This document shows, piece by piece, positions 1 through 8,143 of a stretch of 39,001 nt of DNA (within the stretch, counting starts at the first letter, position 1; each line of letters begins with the position of its first letter). Source of the DNA: a virus; IMG/VR virus record IMGVR_UViG_3300009506_000138, positions 1-39,001 of that record, one strand, 5' to 3'. The position numbers and the translations under genes were made by a program. A model generated the notes under the pieces. It was given only the letters and a program-made list of their open reading frames with translations. It ran no database searches and had not been told where the DNA came from.

Positions 1-13
1 TGCAGGGGAGTTC

Positions 14-3000
14 ATGCAAAGACAGGGAAAGTCAGGAAGGCTTCAATATATAGATGTTCCTATAGATATTGCTAATAAATATGCAGTTAGTCCAATACAG
101 GAAGGACGGGCAGAGGAATATTTCTTTCCTCAATTAAGGTCACAGGTTCCTTTATTAAAAGAAACTAAGTTATTGCCTGCTGCTAAAGAACAGAAGAGAC
201 TTCCAGCACAGACTCAGAAGGCTTTGCCCATGACTGCTGCTGAGAAGCAGAGTAGAAGATATAAACTTAATCAAGATAGAATTGATAAGAGAGCAAGAGA
301 ACTTTATGATGAGTTGTTAGCAAAAGGAGAAGAAGGCTCAAAGAAAAGTCAGAAGAAAATCTCAGAGTTTATTCAGGGACAGAATCTTCCTACGCTAGAA
401 TCCCTGTATGAAAGAGTTAATGCAGGAGATGAACTTGCTGTGCAGATGATACAGGAAGGACTATATTCAGGTTCTCCTGAGTCTTTCATTGAAGGTTTTA
501 GGACACAGGCAGCAAAAGAACTCAAGATTCCTTATGATGTTAATAAACTCAAGAATAGATGGACTTATGTAGAGGGTTCCTTTGGTCCAGAGGCCCAGGC
601 ACAAAAGGGGGAGTTAGTACCAAGAGAATATGGTCAGAATCAACCAGTACCAGAAAGACAGATGAATGTATTCAGAAGTCCATCTGGTAAGATTCTGATG
701 GATAATGAAATTGGAGTTCGTAAGAGTAGAAAGAGAAGTAAGAAGTTTCCATTTGGTTATGAGACAGAATTTTATGACCCCAAAACTGGAGAGACATTAA
801 CCCCTGCTCCTGAGTTAATGAGAAGTACACTTGAAACTGAGGGACAGTATAAACAGAGAGTTTATGGTATTCCAGAAGTACCTGTAGTAGAAGGTGCGGT
901 AACTAGAGAACCTAGACTACAGCCTGGAGTTACACATGAACGTGGTACAGAAACTCTACCTCCAGGTGCTAGACAACTTCCTGGTGGTGAAACTATGGTA
1001 TCTGCTGGAGAAGCAGTATCTCCTAAACGTCCAGAAAAGCCCGAAGTTGTATATCATGGAACTCCTAATATAGATATAAAAAAACCAAAAGCATTTTCCT
1101 TTTTTACTACAGATAAATCTGATGCTGACTTATATCAAGCTAAAAATGTTAGTTCTCCTACAGATGTAACAAGTAAACAAATGAAGGGAAAAACATTTAA
1201 AGCAGAAGTAAACATTAAAAATCCCTATAAAACTACTATATTTGATGCAAATAATATAGTATCTAATCCAAAAGAAATAAAAAAATTACAGGACGCTGGA
1301 TATGATGGAATTATTGCTTGGTTAGATAAATCATATATAGGGGATAAATCACAGTATTTAGAATATGTTCCATTTAATGATTCACAAATAAAGGTATTAG
1401 AGGTTACATCTGGACCTACTTCAAAATCTTTTATTCCAGAGAGACCTAATGTAGTAGAAGTACAGCCAGTTAAGTTTGAAACTGCTGCGGATACAGCAGA
1501 AGCAAAGATTAGAGAATGGGTTCCTAAAGCTAAAAGACTGAATAGAAAAGAACGTAAAATAGCTAGAAAGAAATTTAGAGCAGAGCAAGCTGCTGGTGGT
1601 GAAGCAGCAGAGCAAGAAGCTATGGAAAAAGGAAAGCCTGCTTCTAAAATTCTAAGAGCCATTAAAAGAGGATTTAGGGGAAGGATGCCAAGACCTACTA
1701 TTGAACCTCCTAATCTTAATAATAAAGAGTGGGAATCTTTATCTGCTAAGATAATTAAGGAATATCCTAAAGATGTATTTGCTAGAAGTACAGCACAGGA
1801 AGCTCTTGATACTATTAGAATAAGAAAAGAAATCCCTGCTCCCTATGACTTAGGACTATTAGAGCCTATTCTTGGTACAGAAACAGTTGTTAAGTTGGCA
1901 AACGAGGCTTATAGAGCAAAGATTTATAATAGTGCAGACTATCTAAGATTAGTTAGGGATGGACTTAAATCTACTTTTGGATATGATATACAAGCTGCTA
2001 GAGCATTAAGAGCCATAATGTTTAGGCATCCAATAATATATTCTCAAGCAGTAGGCATTAATGCTAAATCTTATATTTTAGAGTTAGCTAATGCAGTCTC
2101 TACAAAGAGCAATTATCTTACATTTCTTAGTAATAATTATTCAAACAGACTTTCTAAAGAAATGAAATCAAGACCTAGTTGGGAATTTGGAAAAGAAATA
2201 GGAGTTAATTATCTCAATGAAACTCCCTGGGTTGGAGGAAAAGAGGGACGGCTTGAGCAGTATGGTCAATTTCCAGAAGCATTAGATAAACTTGCTACTT
2301 CTGAAATTGCTAAAAATAATGCTCCTAAACTTGCTAAAGTAGTAAAGGGTTGGAGTACATGGCTTAAAGCCTCAGAAAAAGGAGCTAATCTTGGTATTGA
2401 TTTTGCTCTACAGAAATTAGTAGAACAAGCACAGAAGAAAGGAGATATGCTTGTAAAGAGAGGGTTATCTCCAGAAAAGATTAATAAATATTATAAAAAT
2501 AGAGCAAAAGTTATTAATGAATTTACTAAAAGAGTAACTGCTAAAAATCCTAAGTGGAGACAAATACAAAATGCAGCTAACTGGATATTCTTTTCACCAT
2601 CATACACTGTGTCTAGACCTATGGGGACTTTTAGAAGTATTGCTAATCTATTTTTAAATCCACACGATAGAACCTATGCTATGCAACTTACTCTTAGTAA
2701 TATAGCTAGTATAGCTGCAATAGGAAGTATCTTTGCAGCAGTAGGACATAAATGGAAGATGCAAAATCCTACTGAGGAGCCTCTTATAGATGGTACTAAT
2801 AATCCTACAGATGCTATGTGGGGCAAAGGAAGAGTAGGAAACCACGTATTTGATGTTACTTTTGGAGAAGCTTCTTATTATAGGTTATTGGCGAGAATAG
2901 GCATTAGTGCTTACTATTATGCAACAGAAAAAACTGGAATATCTGATAGACGGACGTCTGTTATGGGCAGACCTTTAGCTCCTGCTGGAGAAGAGTTTAT

Positions 3001-3745
3001 GAATTATCTTAACTCTAGAGAAACTGTAATTTTAGGAGCAGCAAAAACTATGCTAACTGGAAAGGATTGGTTAGGAAGGCCCATAGAAAGAAAGAATGAG
3101 TTACTACAATTAATTCCTTTTGAAACAGTTCTATCTATAATAGAAGCAGGACAGGCAGATGGATTATGGGAGTCCATGGCAGAAGGAGACTATAGTGAGG
3201 CTAGTAAAGATGCTTTAGCTGCTGCTGGAATAGCTCTGGCTGGATTCTCAAGTGTAGGAACTGCTTCATATCCTGTTCCTGCGGCTGCTACTAGGTCAAG
3301 CTATCAAGATATAATAGCAATGGAAGCACATGATAGGCAGTGGGATGAATTAACTCCTATAGAGCAGAAGAAGTTGCAGCTTAAGCACAGAAAAGAGTTT
3401 AAAAACTTTGAGTCATTGATTGCCAAAGAAAGAGTAAAGAATCCTATTAATAGAGAAAAAATTATAGCAGAAGAGAAAGCAGCAGGAGATAGGATTCGTA
3501 GTCAGCTTCTTCCAGTAGTAAGGGCTAAGTTAGAAGAAGTTCCTCTTAATATAAGTAGGAGACCTAAAGACTTTTATCTTAATGATGAGCGTAATAATAG
3601 ATATGAACGGTTGATAGTTGAATATCTGAATGAAAGACTTCCCAAGACTAGAAGTGAAAATGTTAATGTGCTTAAAAGCATTGTTACTTCTGCTAAGACT
3701 AAGGCGTGGCTACAATTGAAGAAAGAAATGAGTGCAGAGAAATGA
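14..3745 (+). CDS. Large multidomain (polyvalent-type) virion-associated protein with ADP-ribosyltransferase-like domain
   Basis: 1243 residues. Residues about 343-467 look like an ART-PolyVal (ADP-ribosyltransferase) domain: YHGTPN near the start, FFTTDKSDADLY about 20 residues later, then NPYKT and a C-terminal AGYDGIIAW followed by PFNDSQIKVL. The N-terminal third is charged and Gln/Lys-rich. The C-terminal half is helical, with hydrophobic stretches near residues 893-912 and 1064-1084 that could insert into membranes. Large proteins of this build in tailed phages are usually packaged in the virion and ejected with the DNA, or act as polyvalent effectors. That role is inferred here, not shown. 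It is followed at once by a membrane-peptide gene and an antisense HNH gene, so it probably closes the structural operon. The stop overlaps a new ATG (ATGA, 3742-3745). The ATG at 14 follows GGGGAG at the window edge, so it is probably the true start. Confidence 0.75.
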   Translation: MQRQGKSGRLQYIDVPIDIANKYAVSPIQEGRAEEYFFPQLRSQVPLLKETKLLPAAKEQKRLPAQTQKALPMTAAEKQSRRYKLNQDRIDKRARELYDELLAKGEEGSKKSQKKISEFIQGQNLPTLESLYERVNAGDELAVQMIQEGLYSGSPESFIEGFRTQAAKELKIPYDVNKLKNRWTYVEGSFGPEAQAQKGELVPREYGQNQPVPERQMNVFRSPSGKILMDNEIGVRKSRKRSKKFPFGYETEFYDPKTGETLTPAPELMRSTLETEGQYKQRVYGIPEVPVVEGAVTREPRLQPGVTHERGTETLPPGARQLPGGETMVSAGEAVSPKRPEKPEVVYHGTPNIDIKKPKAFSFFTTDKSDADLYQAKNVSSPTDVTSKQMKGKTFKAEVNIKNPYKTTIFDANNIVSNPKEIKKLQDAGYDGIIAWLDKSYIGDKSQYLEYVPFNDSQIKVLEVTSGPTSKSFIPERPNVVEVQPVKFETAADTAEAKIREWVPKAKRLNRKERKIARKKFRAEQAAGGEAAEQEAMEKGKPASKILRAIKRGFRGRMPRPTIEPPNLNNKEWESLSAKIIKEYPKDVFARSTAQEALDTIRIRKEIPAPYDLGLLEPILGTETVVKLANEAYRAKIYNSADYLRLVRDGLKSTFGYDIQAARALRAIMFRHPIIYSQAVGINAKSYILELANAVSTKSNYLTFLSNNYSNRLSKEMKSRPSWEFGKEIGVNYLNETPWVGGKEGRLEQYGQFPEALDKLATSEIAKNNAPKLAKVVKGWSTWLKASEKGANLGIDFALQKLVEQAQKKGDMLVKRGLSPEKINKYYKNRAKVINEFTKRVTAKNPKWRQIQNAANWIFFSPSYTVSRPMGTFRSIANLFLNPHDRTYAMQLTLSNIASIAAIGSIFAAVGHKWKMQNPTEEPLIDGTNNPTDAMWGKGRVGNHVFDVTFGEASYYRLLARIGISAYYYATEKTGISDRRTSVMGRPLAPAGEEFMNYLNSRETVILGAAKTMLTGKDWLGRPIERKNELLQLIPFETVLSIIEAGQADGLWESMAEGDYSEASKDALAAAGIALAGFSSVGTASYPVPAAATRSSYQDIIAMEAHDRQWDELTPIEQKKLQLKHRKEFKNFESLIAKERVKNPINREKIIAEEKAAGDRIRSQLLPVVRAKLEEVPLNISRRPKDFYLNDERNNRYERLIVEYLNERLPKTRSENVNVLKSIVTSAKTKAWLQLKKEMSAEK

Positions 3746-3754
3746 CAGATGAAG

Positions 3755-4264
3755 TTAAAAAGTTTTACTCCAATTACGTTTAGTTACAATATAATGAATT
3801 GCTGTTTGATGTACTCCATACTTTTCTCCTAATTCTTTTTGAGTATAATTTTTTGTTTTATATAAATTTCTAATTTCTATAACTTGTGACTCAGTTAATT
3901 TAGAAAGGTTACATCTGTTTCCATGATTTTTTAAACCTTGAGCTGTTCCATGTCTAACAGCATCTTTTTGATTTTGACTTTTAGTTCCCCATCTTAAGTT
4001 ATAAAGATGGTCATTAAAATTATCTCCATCAATATGACAAGCTTCCATATTTTCTGGACATGGACCAATGTAAGTTTCAAGTATTAGACGACTTAATTTC
4101 CTGGTGTACTTTTTATTGTTTTTACATAATGAAACTGACATATATTTACTTTTATCTCCAGAGGGAGAAGGTTTTAAAATCTTTTTAGAATAAGAACTAT
4201 AAACTTTTCCATCTATACTTATTGAATACATAGGAAAATTTTTTATTGTCTTGAAGGAATCCAT
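3755..4264 (-). CDS. HNH homing endonuclease (NUMOD4 + HNH_3 type)
   Basis: Free-standing homing endonuclease of about 169 residues. The N-terminus matches NUMOD4 (FKTIKNFPMYSISIDGKVYS), the middle is the HNH core (CHIDGDNFNDHLYNLRWGT, then QNQKDAVRHG), and the C-terminus has a helix-turn-helix-like segment (YTQKELGEKYGVHQTAIHYI) for DNA binding. I chose the ATG at 4264, not a start further upstream, because a GGAG lies 7 nt before it. The gene is antisense to its neighbours and starts 4 nt from the divergent ATG at 4268, so it looks like an insertion at the start of the small membrane-protein gene. Family assignment is firm; the target site is not visible from this sequence. Confidence 0.88.
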   Translation of the reverse strand: MDSFKTIKNFPMYSISIDGKVYSSYSKKILKPSPSGDKSKYMSVSLCKNNKKYTRKLSRLILETYIGPCPENMEACHIDGDNFNDHLYNLRWGTKSQNQKDAVRHGTAQGLKNHGNRCNLSKLTESQVIEIRNLYKTKNYTQKELGEKYGVHQTAIHYIVTKRNWSKTF

Positions 4265-4267
4265 AAA

Positions 4268-4426
4268 ATGTCTCCAGAAGAAAGGGATGCTAAGATAACT
4301 GAGATGCACACAGACTTAAAGTGGATAAAGTCCTGGGCAGAGGAGCATAAAAAAACTCACTCTAATTATCTATTCTACTTTATTACACTTGTGGCTGGAA
4401 TTATTATTACTTGGTTTAAAAAATAG
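4268..4426 (+). CDS. Small tail-anchored membrane protein, XhlA/holin-like
   Basis: 52 residues: an amphipathic, charged N-terminal helix (ITEMHTDLKWIKSWAEEHKK) and one C-terminal membrane segment (about residues 36-50) ending in KK. This is the layout of XhlA-type haemolysin/holin accessory proteins of phages, which sit in the inner membrane and assist endolysin release; function is inferred from layout and from the motif DLKWIKSWAEEH. No strong ribosome binding site lies directly before the ATG, which is shared back-to-back with the HNH gene start at 4264. The native upstream region may have been altered by that insertion. Confidence 0.6.
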   Translation: MSPEERDAKITEMHTDLKWIKSWAEEHKKTHSNYLFYFITLVAGIIITWFKK

Positions 4427-4481
4427 AGCTATGGGACTCCATTCCCATGCCCTACTAATGAGGAGAAAAGAGGGAAAGATT

Positions 4482-5213
4482 TTAATCTTCAAAGTAATCT
4501 ATTATACGTCCTACTTTCTGATACCCTAACATTTCAAAATCTCGCTGTCCTCTAGAAACAACATATCCATTTAAATCAATAGCAACTAATTCTCCTGCAA
4601 TCATAGCTATTATTCTAATATCTATAACTCCACCTCCATCATGTACCCACTCCACTACTTCTCCAGGCTTAAACTCCATCTTCTTAGATTCTTCTATCTT
4701 AGATTTTGCTTTTAATTCCTTCCACTGATTAAGAAGAGTTACTAGTCTATTATGCATTTCAATAGCATTTTCTAGTGTTTCTTCGCTTGTAAAATGTTTC
4801 CATTCATCACAACAATGTCCATCACACTCTTTCCTTAGAGGACAATCTCCATTACCAAGGTGTCTTTGACACAAGGCACAATAATCTGCATGAGTACCTA
4901 CTTTATCCTCAAAATCAGCCTCTCTAAAAGAATCCCAATTAACTACAATCTGTCTCCAGTGTGTAATAGATGATAATAGTGCAGACATATCACTTCTTCC
5001 AGCAGCTAACTTAACTGCCTCTTTATCTAGCCAGGGACTTTGAGGTAGCCACTCTCTTAGGAACTTATCTGCTTCCTCTTTAGTATGCCACCATCCTCTA
5101 TTATACATATCCTTAGTGTTTCCTTCTGTAGCTCCATAATGTATCGTTCCGTCATGCCACACATAATATCCATTTCCTATTGAAATCCAATCTACTACTG
5201 TAATAGTTTTCAT
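4482..5213 (-). CDS. Hypothetical phage protein with Cys-rich centre
   Basis: 243 residues, not recognised as a whole. The middle has a compact cysteine cluster (CALCQRHLGNGDCPLRKEC, then HCCDEW) that could bind zinc. The C-terminal 60 residues begin with FKPGEVVEWVHDGG and resemble a small beta-rich module that I also see in other proteins of this block. It is the last gene of the leftward operon, 2 nt after the phosphoesterase gene, so the two are probably co-translated. Confidence 0.6.
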   Translation of the reverse strand: MKTITVVDWISIGNGYYVWHDGTIHYGATEGNTKDMYNRGWWHTKEEADKFLREWLPQSPWLDKEAVKLAAGRSDMSALLSSITHWRQIVVNWDSFREADFEDKVGTHADYCALCQRHLGNGDCPLRKECDGHCCDEWKHFTSEETLENAIEMHNRLVTLLNQWKELKAKSKIEESKKMEFKPGEVVEWVHDGGGVIDIRIIAMIAGELVAIDLNGYVVSRGQRDFEMLGYQKVGRIIDYFED

Positions 5214-5215
5214 AA

Positions 5216-5902
5216 CTAATCCTCCGAATAATATTTTTCACCTTTGCTAATTGGCATAATTTCGTGGAAAGGAAGTCCATCAATTACAGCACCACACCCA
5301 CAAATAGGTCTTTCTACTGTATCCTTACCATAGGCAAATTGCCATGCTTTCTCACTGATACCACAACCTACGTCCATTGCAAAGAATCTTCTGAACTTAT
5401 TAACACTCCACTTAATTCCTGCTCTAGTATGGCAATGTCCTATTACTACTGAACACTTAATCTTATTCATTAAAGTCCATGCTGGATGAACTCCACTGCA
5501 TCCATTACCATGTCTATAATGTACCTCATCAATCTCAAAACTAAAGTCCCACTCCCATCCTGGTGTTCCCCACAACTCACCATAAGACTTGAGAATAAAC
5601 TCTGGAATATTGACAGTCTTGGCTAGTCTGGCAGGACGCTCATCGTGATTACCTATACATATCTTAGCTTTAGGAAATGCTTTATACCATTCTTTAACTC
5701 CTTTCTTTGCTAATTCATACTCATCTTTTGGTCCTGGACAGTTAGGTTCTTTAACCCAGGAACTAATGGCGTGCCAATCTACTACGTCACCAATGAAGAT
5801 TACTTGATTACATCTGTACTTCTTCTTTATATCCTTACAGAACTCAAGATACTTGGGACGAGTAGCTGGTAGATGTATGTCTCCAATAGTTAGTACCCTC
5901 AT
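5216..5902 (-). CDS. Calcineurin-like metallophosphoesterase
   Basis: 228 residues with the ordered metal-binding motifs of the calcineurin-like family: GDIHLP near residue 7 (D-x-H), GDVVDWHAIS (GDxxD), GNHDE (GNHD) and GHCHT (GHxH). These ligate two metal ions that hydrolyse phosphoesters. Phage members act on nucleic acid ends or nucleotides, and the substrate here is unknown. It sits in the nucleotide-metabolism end of the leftward operon, next to DUF4406-like and MazZ-like genes, which favours a nucleotide or DNA-repair role. Confidence 0.85.
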   Translation of the reverse strand: MRVLTIGDIHLPATRPKYLEFCKDIKKKYRCNQVIFIGDVVDWHAISSWVKEPNCPGPKDEYELAKKGVKEWYKAFPKAKICIGNHDERPARLAKTVNIPEFILKSYGELWGTPGWEWDFSFEIDEVHYRHGNGCSGVHPAWTLMNKIKCSVVIGHCHTRAGIKWSVNKFRRFFAMDVGCGISEKAWQFAYGKDTVERPICGCGAVIDGLPFHEIMPISKGEKYYSED

Positions 5903-5917
5903 AGTTTCTCCCTTCTA

Positions 5918-6319
5918 TTAGACATCTTCTAATACAATCTTCTCAAACAATACACTAGGATGCTTATCTCCAGCCAATAGTCTTGCATAAGAAATCATCT
6001 CTCTTCTAAAGTCTGAGCCTAAGAGTGCTTGAAATAGAATACGCTCTGCTTCATTTAACACTGCTTGGTCCATCTCTATTCTTACATGGTAATGATTAGG
6101 AGTAGTGGATTTAGTTATCTTGAATCCAATAACTTTAAACAATCTATCAAATAATTCAAATCTTTGCTTAAACTCTACTAGTTCTTCCTCTGAATCTAAG
6201 TCAATCTGTACTGTAAATTCATTAGGATAAACTACTCCTCTACCTTTGGATTTTGAGGCATTGTCTGCCATTTCATCCAAATATTTCAACATTTCTTCTT
6301 TAGGTTTCTTAATGTGCAT
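5918..6319 (-). CDS. Hypothetical protein
   Basis: 133 residues, unrecognised. It has alternating charged and hydrophobic stretches (FTVQIDLDSEEELVEF; YHVRIEMDQAVLNEAERI) that suggest a small alpha/beta fold without cysteine clusters or membrane segments. Its start touches the stop of the upstream DUF4406-like gene (shared base at 6319), indicating translational coupling. Confidence 0.55.
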   Translation of the reverse strand: MHIKKPKEEMLKYLDEMADNASKSKGRGVVYPNEFTVQIDLDSEEELVEFKQRFELFDRLFKVIGFKITKSTTPNHYHVRIEMDQAVLNEAERILFQALLGSDFRREMISYARLLAGDKHPSVLFEKIVLEDV

Positions 6320-6747
6320 TATCTATTCTCCTTATAATACTTCTTAGTTTGTTCTATTATATCCAGGAATCTCTTACGTATCCTACCATAGTTCATCCTA
6401 CTAACATCATCCATTATCTCAAACATAGGTAGTCCAATCTTAGAGGCTTCTGCTCTTTCCTTTTCACAACCTCCTGATTCATCCCATCTAAGAAATATCC
6501 AGCCATGACATTCATCTACAATCTTTAAATCTGCCCATAGAATATTCTCTACTGATAATTTCTTGGCATTATAAAGTAATTGTAATACTATATCAGACTC
6601 AGCAGGAACATAAAAGTTTATCTCTGGAAATAGAGTACGAAGTTTAGTGACAGCCTTGATTGCTTTTTCACAATTTCCAGCCATATCTCCTGTAGTTCCA
6701 AGAATCGGGTGGCTGATGTATATTGTAGGTTTATTGAAAATACTCAT
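6319..6747 (-). CDS. DUF4406 / nucleoside 2-deoxyribosyltransferase-like protein
   Basis: About 142 residues from ATG 6747, chosen because a GGAG lies 8 nt upstream and the ATG overlaps the previous stop (ATGA, 6744-6747). Motifs are ISHPILGTTGD near the N-terminus, VPAESDIVLQ, LWADLKIVDECHGWIFL and a C-terminal GCEKERAEASKIGLPMFEI. These match the nucleoside 2-deoxyribosyltransferase-like fold (first strand YISxP, conserved E in the exxxA-x-x-GxP end). The family swaps or hydrolyses bases on nucleosides or senses nucleotides; the exact reaction cannot be read from sequence alone. Confidence 0.7.
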   Translation of the reverse strand: MSIFNKPTIYISHPILGTTGDMAGNCEKAIKAVTKLRTLFPEINFYVPAESDIVLQLLYNAKKLSVENILWADLKIVDECHGWIFLRWDESGGCEKERAEASKIGLPMFEIMDDVSRMNYGRIRKRFLDIIEQTKKYYKENR

Positions 6748-7166
6748 TCTGGTTTCTCCAAATATGGTGGAACACAATTAGGATACTTATCAATTATTTC
6801 TCCTGCTTTAGTATTAAGTTCTTCTACTTTATTCTCATAACGTATAGGTCTATCATCAATCCAGTTTCCTTGTAACATACTATCTCTAAGTACAACCAAA
6901 CAGGCTATAGCTTTTGTTACGTGGTGAACACCTGAATCAGTATCTATATCCTCACCTTCCCAGAACTGTAAGTTCAAGTGACGGAATACTGCGTCTATAT
7001 ATGTTGATGCTCTGACTCCTATTGCTCTATAATTATGAGAACCATACTTTCTTGCACCTTCCAACATAGCTAATCCTAGTTCAGCCAGTACAGGCACAGG
7101 AATATTGTGGAAAGGTACTTTACGAATACCACAACTGTCTTTAGGATTAGACTGCTTTTGTGTCAT
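6744..7166 (-). CDS. MazZ-like dATP/dGTP diphosphohydrolase family (DUF5664)
   Basis: 140 residues. It begins NPKDSCGIRKVPFHNIPVPVLAELGLAMLEGARKYG and continues with TYIDAVFRHLNLQFWEGEDIDTDSGVHH and AIACLVVLRDSM. This is the signature of the phage dATP/dGTP pyrophosphohydrolase N-terminal family (DUF5664), with the helix-borne acidic residues (EGARKYG, FWEGED.D) that bind metal and nucleotide. Such enzymes trim the purine dNTP pool. MazZ relatives serve 2-aminoadenine phages, but most carriers of this domain do not have Z-DNA, and no PurZ is visible here. It overlaps both neighbours by 4 nt. Confidence 0.8.
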   Translation of the reverse strand: MTQKQSNPKDSCGIRKVPFHNIPVPVLAELGLAMLEGARKYGSHNYRAIGVRASTYIDAVFRHLNLQFWEGEDIDTDSGVHHVTKAIACLVVLRDSMLQGNWIDDRPIRYENKVEELNTKAGEIIDKYPNCVPPYLEKPE

Positions 7167-7360
7167 TTATCATTCCTTTCAGATATAATTGTAGTATCTA
7201 CTGCTTGGAACTGTGTCTCATAAAGAGTAAGGCAGTCCAGACATAGAAATTCTATTGAAATATACTCACTAGGATGAAATCCATTATGGATTAGTCTAGT
7301 CTTTAAATCTATAACATTATCTCCATCACACTTAGGGCAGTAATATGTTTCTGGACTCAT
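7163..7360 (-). CDS. Small zinc-ribbon protein
   Basis: 65 residues with two CxxC knuckles, CPKCDGD at residue 8 and CLDCL near residue 40, separated by a basic loop; this spacing fits a zinc ribbon. It ends with a tail lacking other motifs. It has a good ribosome binding site (GGAG, 6 nt upstream) that lies inside the preceding small membrane-peptide gene. The function is unknown; zinc ribbons in phages often contact nucleic acid or host RNA polymerase. Confidence 0.6.
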   Translation of the reverse strand: MSPETYYCPKCDGDNVIDLKTRLIHNGFHPSEYISIEFLCLDCLTLYETQFQAVDTTIISERNDK

Positions 7361-7361
7361 A

Positions 7362-7463
7362 TTATTCTCCTAATACTTTTATAAATAGTGCAATCATTCC
7401 ACCAATCAACAGAGTAGTTAAAGTTAGTAAAACTGCTCCCACACAAAATCTGATTAGATTCAT
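7362..7463 (-). CDS. Tiny single-span membrane peptide
   Basis: 33 residues, almost all one membrane helix (CVGAVLLTLTTLLIGGMIAL) with a short basic/acidic tail. A GGGGAT-type ribosome binding site lies 4-5 nt before the ATG, and the stop sits 1 nt from the next gene's start. It is one of several tiny membrane peptides in this block. No family was recognised. Confidence 0.5.
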   Translation of the reverse strand: MNLIRFCVGAVLLTLTTLLIGGMIALFIKVLGE

Positions 7464-7464
7464 T

Positions 7465-7689
7465 TTATCCCCTTCCAATTACTTTATATGGCCTACCATT
7501 CTTAGTAAGAGCTACTTTAACTACTGTTTCATTGCTCTCTTTGTCATCTCTTGCTTCTGCCCTACTTCCTACTGCTCCGGCAGTTTTTAGTAGTCCATAG
7601 TCTAAAGTTGAAATAAAGTATCCCTTATTCATTGCATACATTCCACTCTTCTTATCTCTAAATACCCAACCATGTCTTTTAGTTTTCAT
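7465..7689 (-). CDS. Hypothetical small protein
   Basis: 74 residues from ATG 7689, chosen over an ATG 15 nt upstream because AGGA lies 7 nt before it. It opens with a basic, aromatic part (KTKRHGWVFRDKKSGMYAM) and ends with NGRPYKVIGRG. No family was recognised, and there are no cysteines or membrane span. Confidence 0.5.
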   Translation of the reverse strand: MKTKRHGWVFRDKKSGMYAMNKGYFISTLDYGLLKTAGAVGSRAEARDDKESNETVVKVALTKNGRPYKVIGRG

Positions 7690-7783
7690 TTCTTTTCCTT
7701 TCATAACTTTTATATACTATTCTTTTAAATCCTAAACATATCATTATACTGAGTATAAAAATTAAACCCACTATTATTTTCAC
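7679..7783 (-). CDS. Tiny membrane peptide with GTG start
   Basis: 34 residues beginning with GTG: one membrane helix (IIVGLIFILSIMICLGF) followed by a very basic tail (KRIVYKSYERKRNEN). An AAGGAGA ribosome binding site lies 5 nt before the GTG, and the GTG overlaps the stop of the upstream gene (GTGA). The 3' end overlaps the next gene by 11 nt. Confidence 0.45.
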   Translation of the reverse strand: MKIIVGLIFILSIMICLGFKRIVYKSYERKRNEN

Positions 7784-7926
7784 TTCTTTCTCCTTTTCTG
7801 TTCTAACTTTAGTTTCTTCTGAACTGCATTAATTATCTTTAGTGCATCCTTTAATCCATAAGCAGCTACATATATGTCATAACATCTATCAACTGCTTCA
7901 CTTACTTCTAACTTTGTTTTCTTCAT
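7780..7926 (-). CDS. Small basic helical protein
   Basis: 48 residues, Lys-rich and predicted helical (VSEAVDRCYDIYVAAYGLKD; ending KKLKLEQKRRKK). The start has an AGAAGGAGA-type ribosome binding site. Its 5' end overlaps the upstream 55-residue gene by 29 nt and its stop overlaps the GTG start of the next gene. Unrecognised. Confidence 0.45.
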   Translation of the reverse strand: MKKTKLEVSEAVDRCYDIYVAAYGLKDALKIINAVQKKLKLEQKRRKK

Positions 7927-8065
7927 ATATTTCTCCTTCTGCTTCTCTGACTACTTTAAACTTACCCTCTATAAATACTGCTATCATTCCTTTAGGCAAG
8001 TATGATTGTAGTGCTGCTTTATATCTAGCATATTCTAATAGTTCTTGTGATGTTAATACTTTCAT
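7898..8065 (-). CDS. Small hypothetical protein
   Basis: 55 residues: a helix (SQELLEYARYKAALQSYLP) then a beta-like stretch (GMIAVFIEGKFKVVREAEGE). The ribosome binding site GAGG lies about 8 nt before the ATG, and the ATG overlaps the stop of the upstream 26-residue peptide (ATGA). Unrecognised. Confidence 0.5.
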   Translation of the reverse strand: MKVLTSQELLEYARYKAALQSYLPKGMIAVFIEGKFKVVREAEGEIYEENKVRSK

Positions 8066-8142
8066 CTAAAAAACCTCACTAACTTAACAATCCACACTAA
8101 GTAAAGATACCAGAATAGAAATGGAAATAGTATATCTATCAT
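8062..8142 (-). CDS. Very short aromatic membrane peptide
   Basis: 26 residues, nearly all hydrophobic/aromatic (DILFPFLFWYLYLVWIVKLV) with a basic end. GGGGAG lies 5 nt before the ATG and the stop overlaps the next start (ATGA), which is what makes it credible despite its length. Possible small membrane-active peptide; function unknown. Confidence 0.4.
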   Translation of the reverse strand: MIDILFPFLFWYLYLVWIVKLVRFFR

Positions 8143-8143
8143 T

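Noticed and set aside
4431-4448. Hairpin ATGGGA/TCCCAT as terminator between convergent genes
   Set aside because: Short 6-bp stem and no U-tract; could be chance.
6744-7166. MazZ-like gene as evidence for a 2-aminoadenine (Z) genome
   Set aside because: The domain is common in phages with normal DNA, and no PurZ or DatZ is seen in the window.
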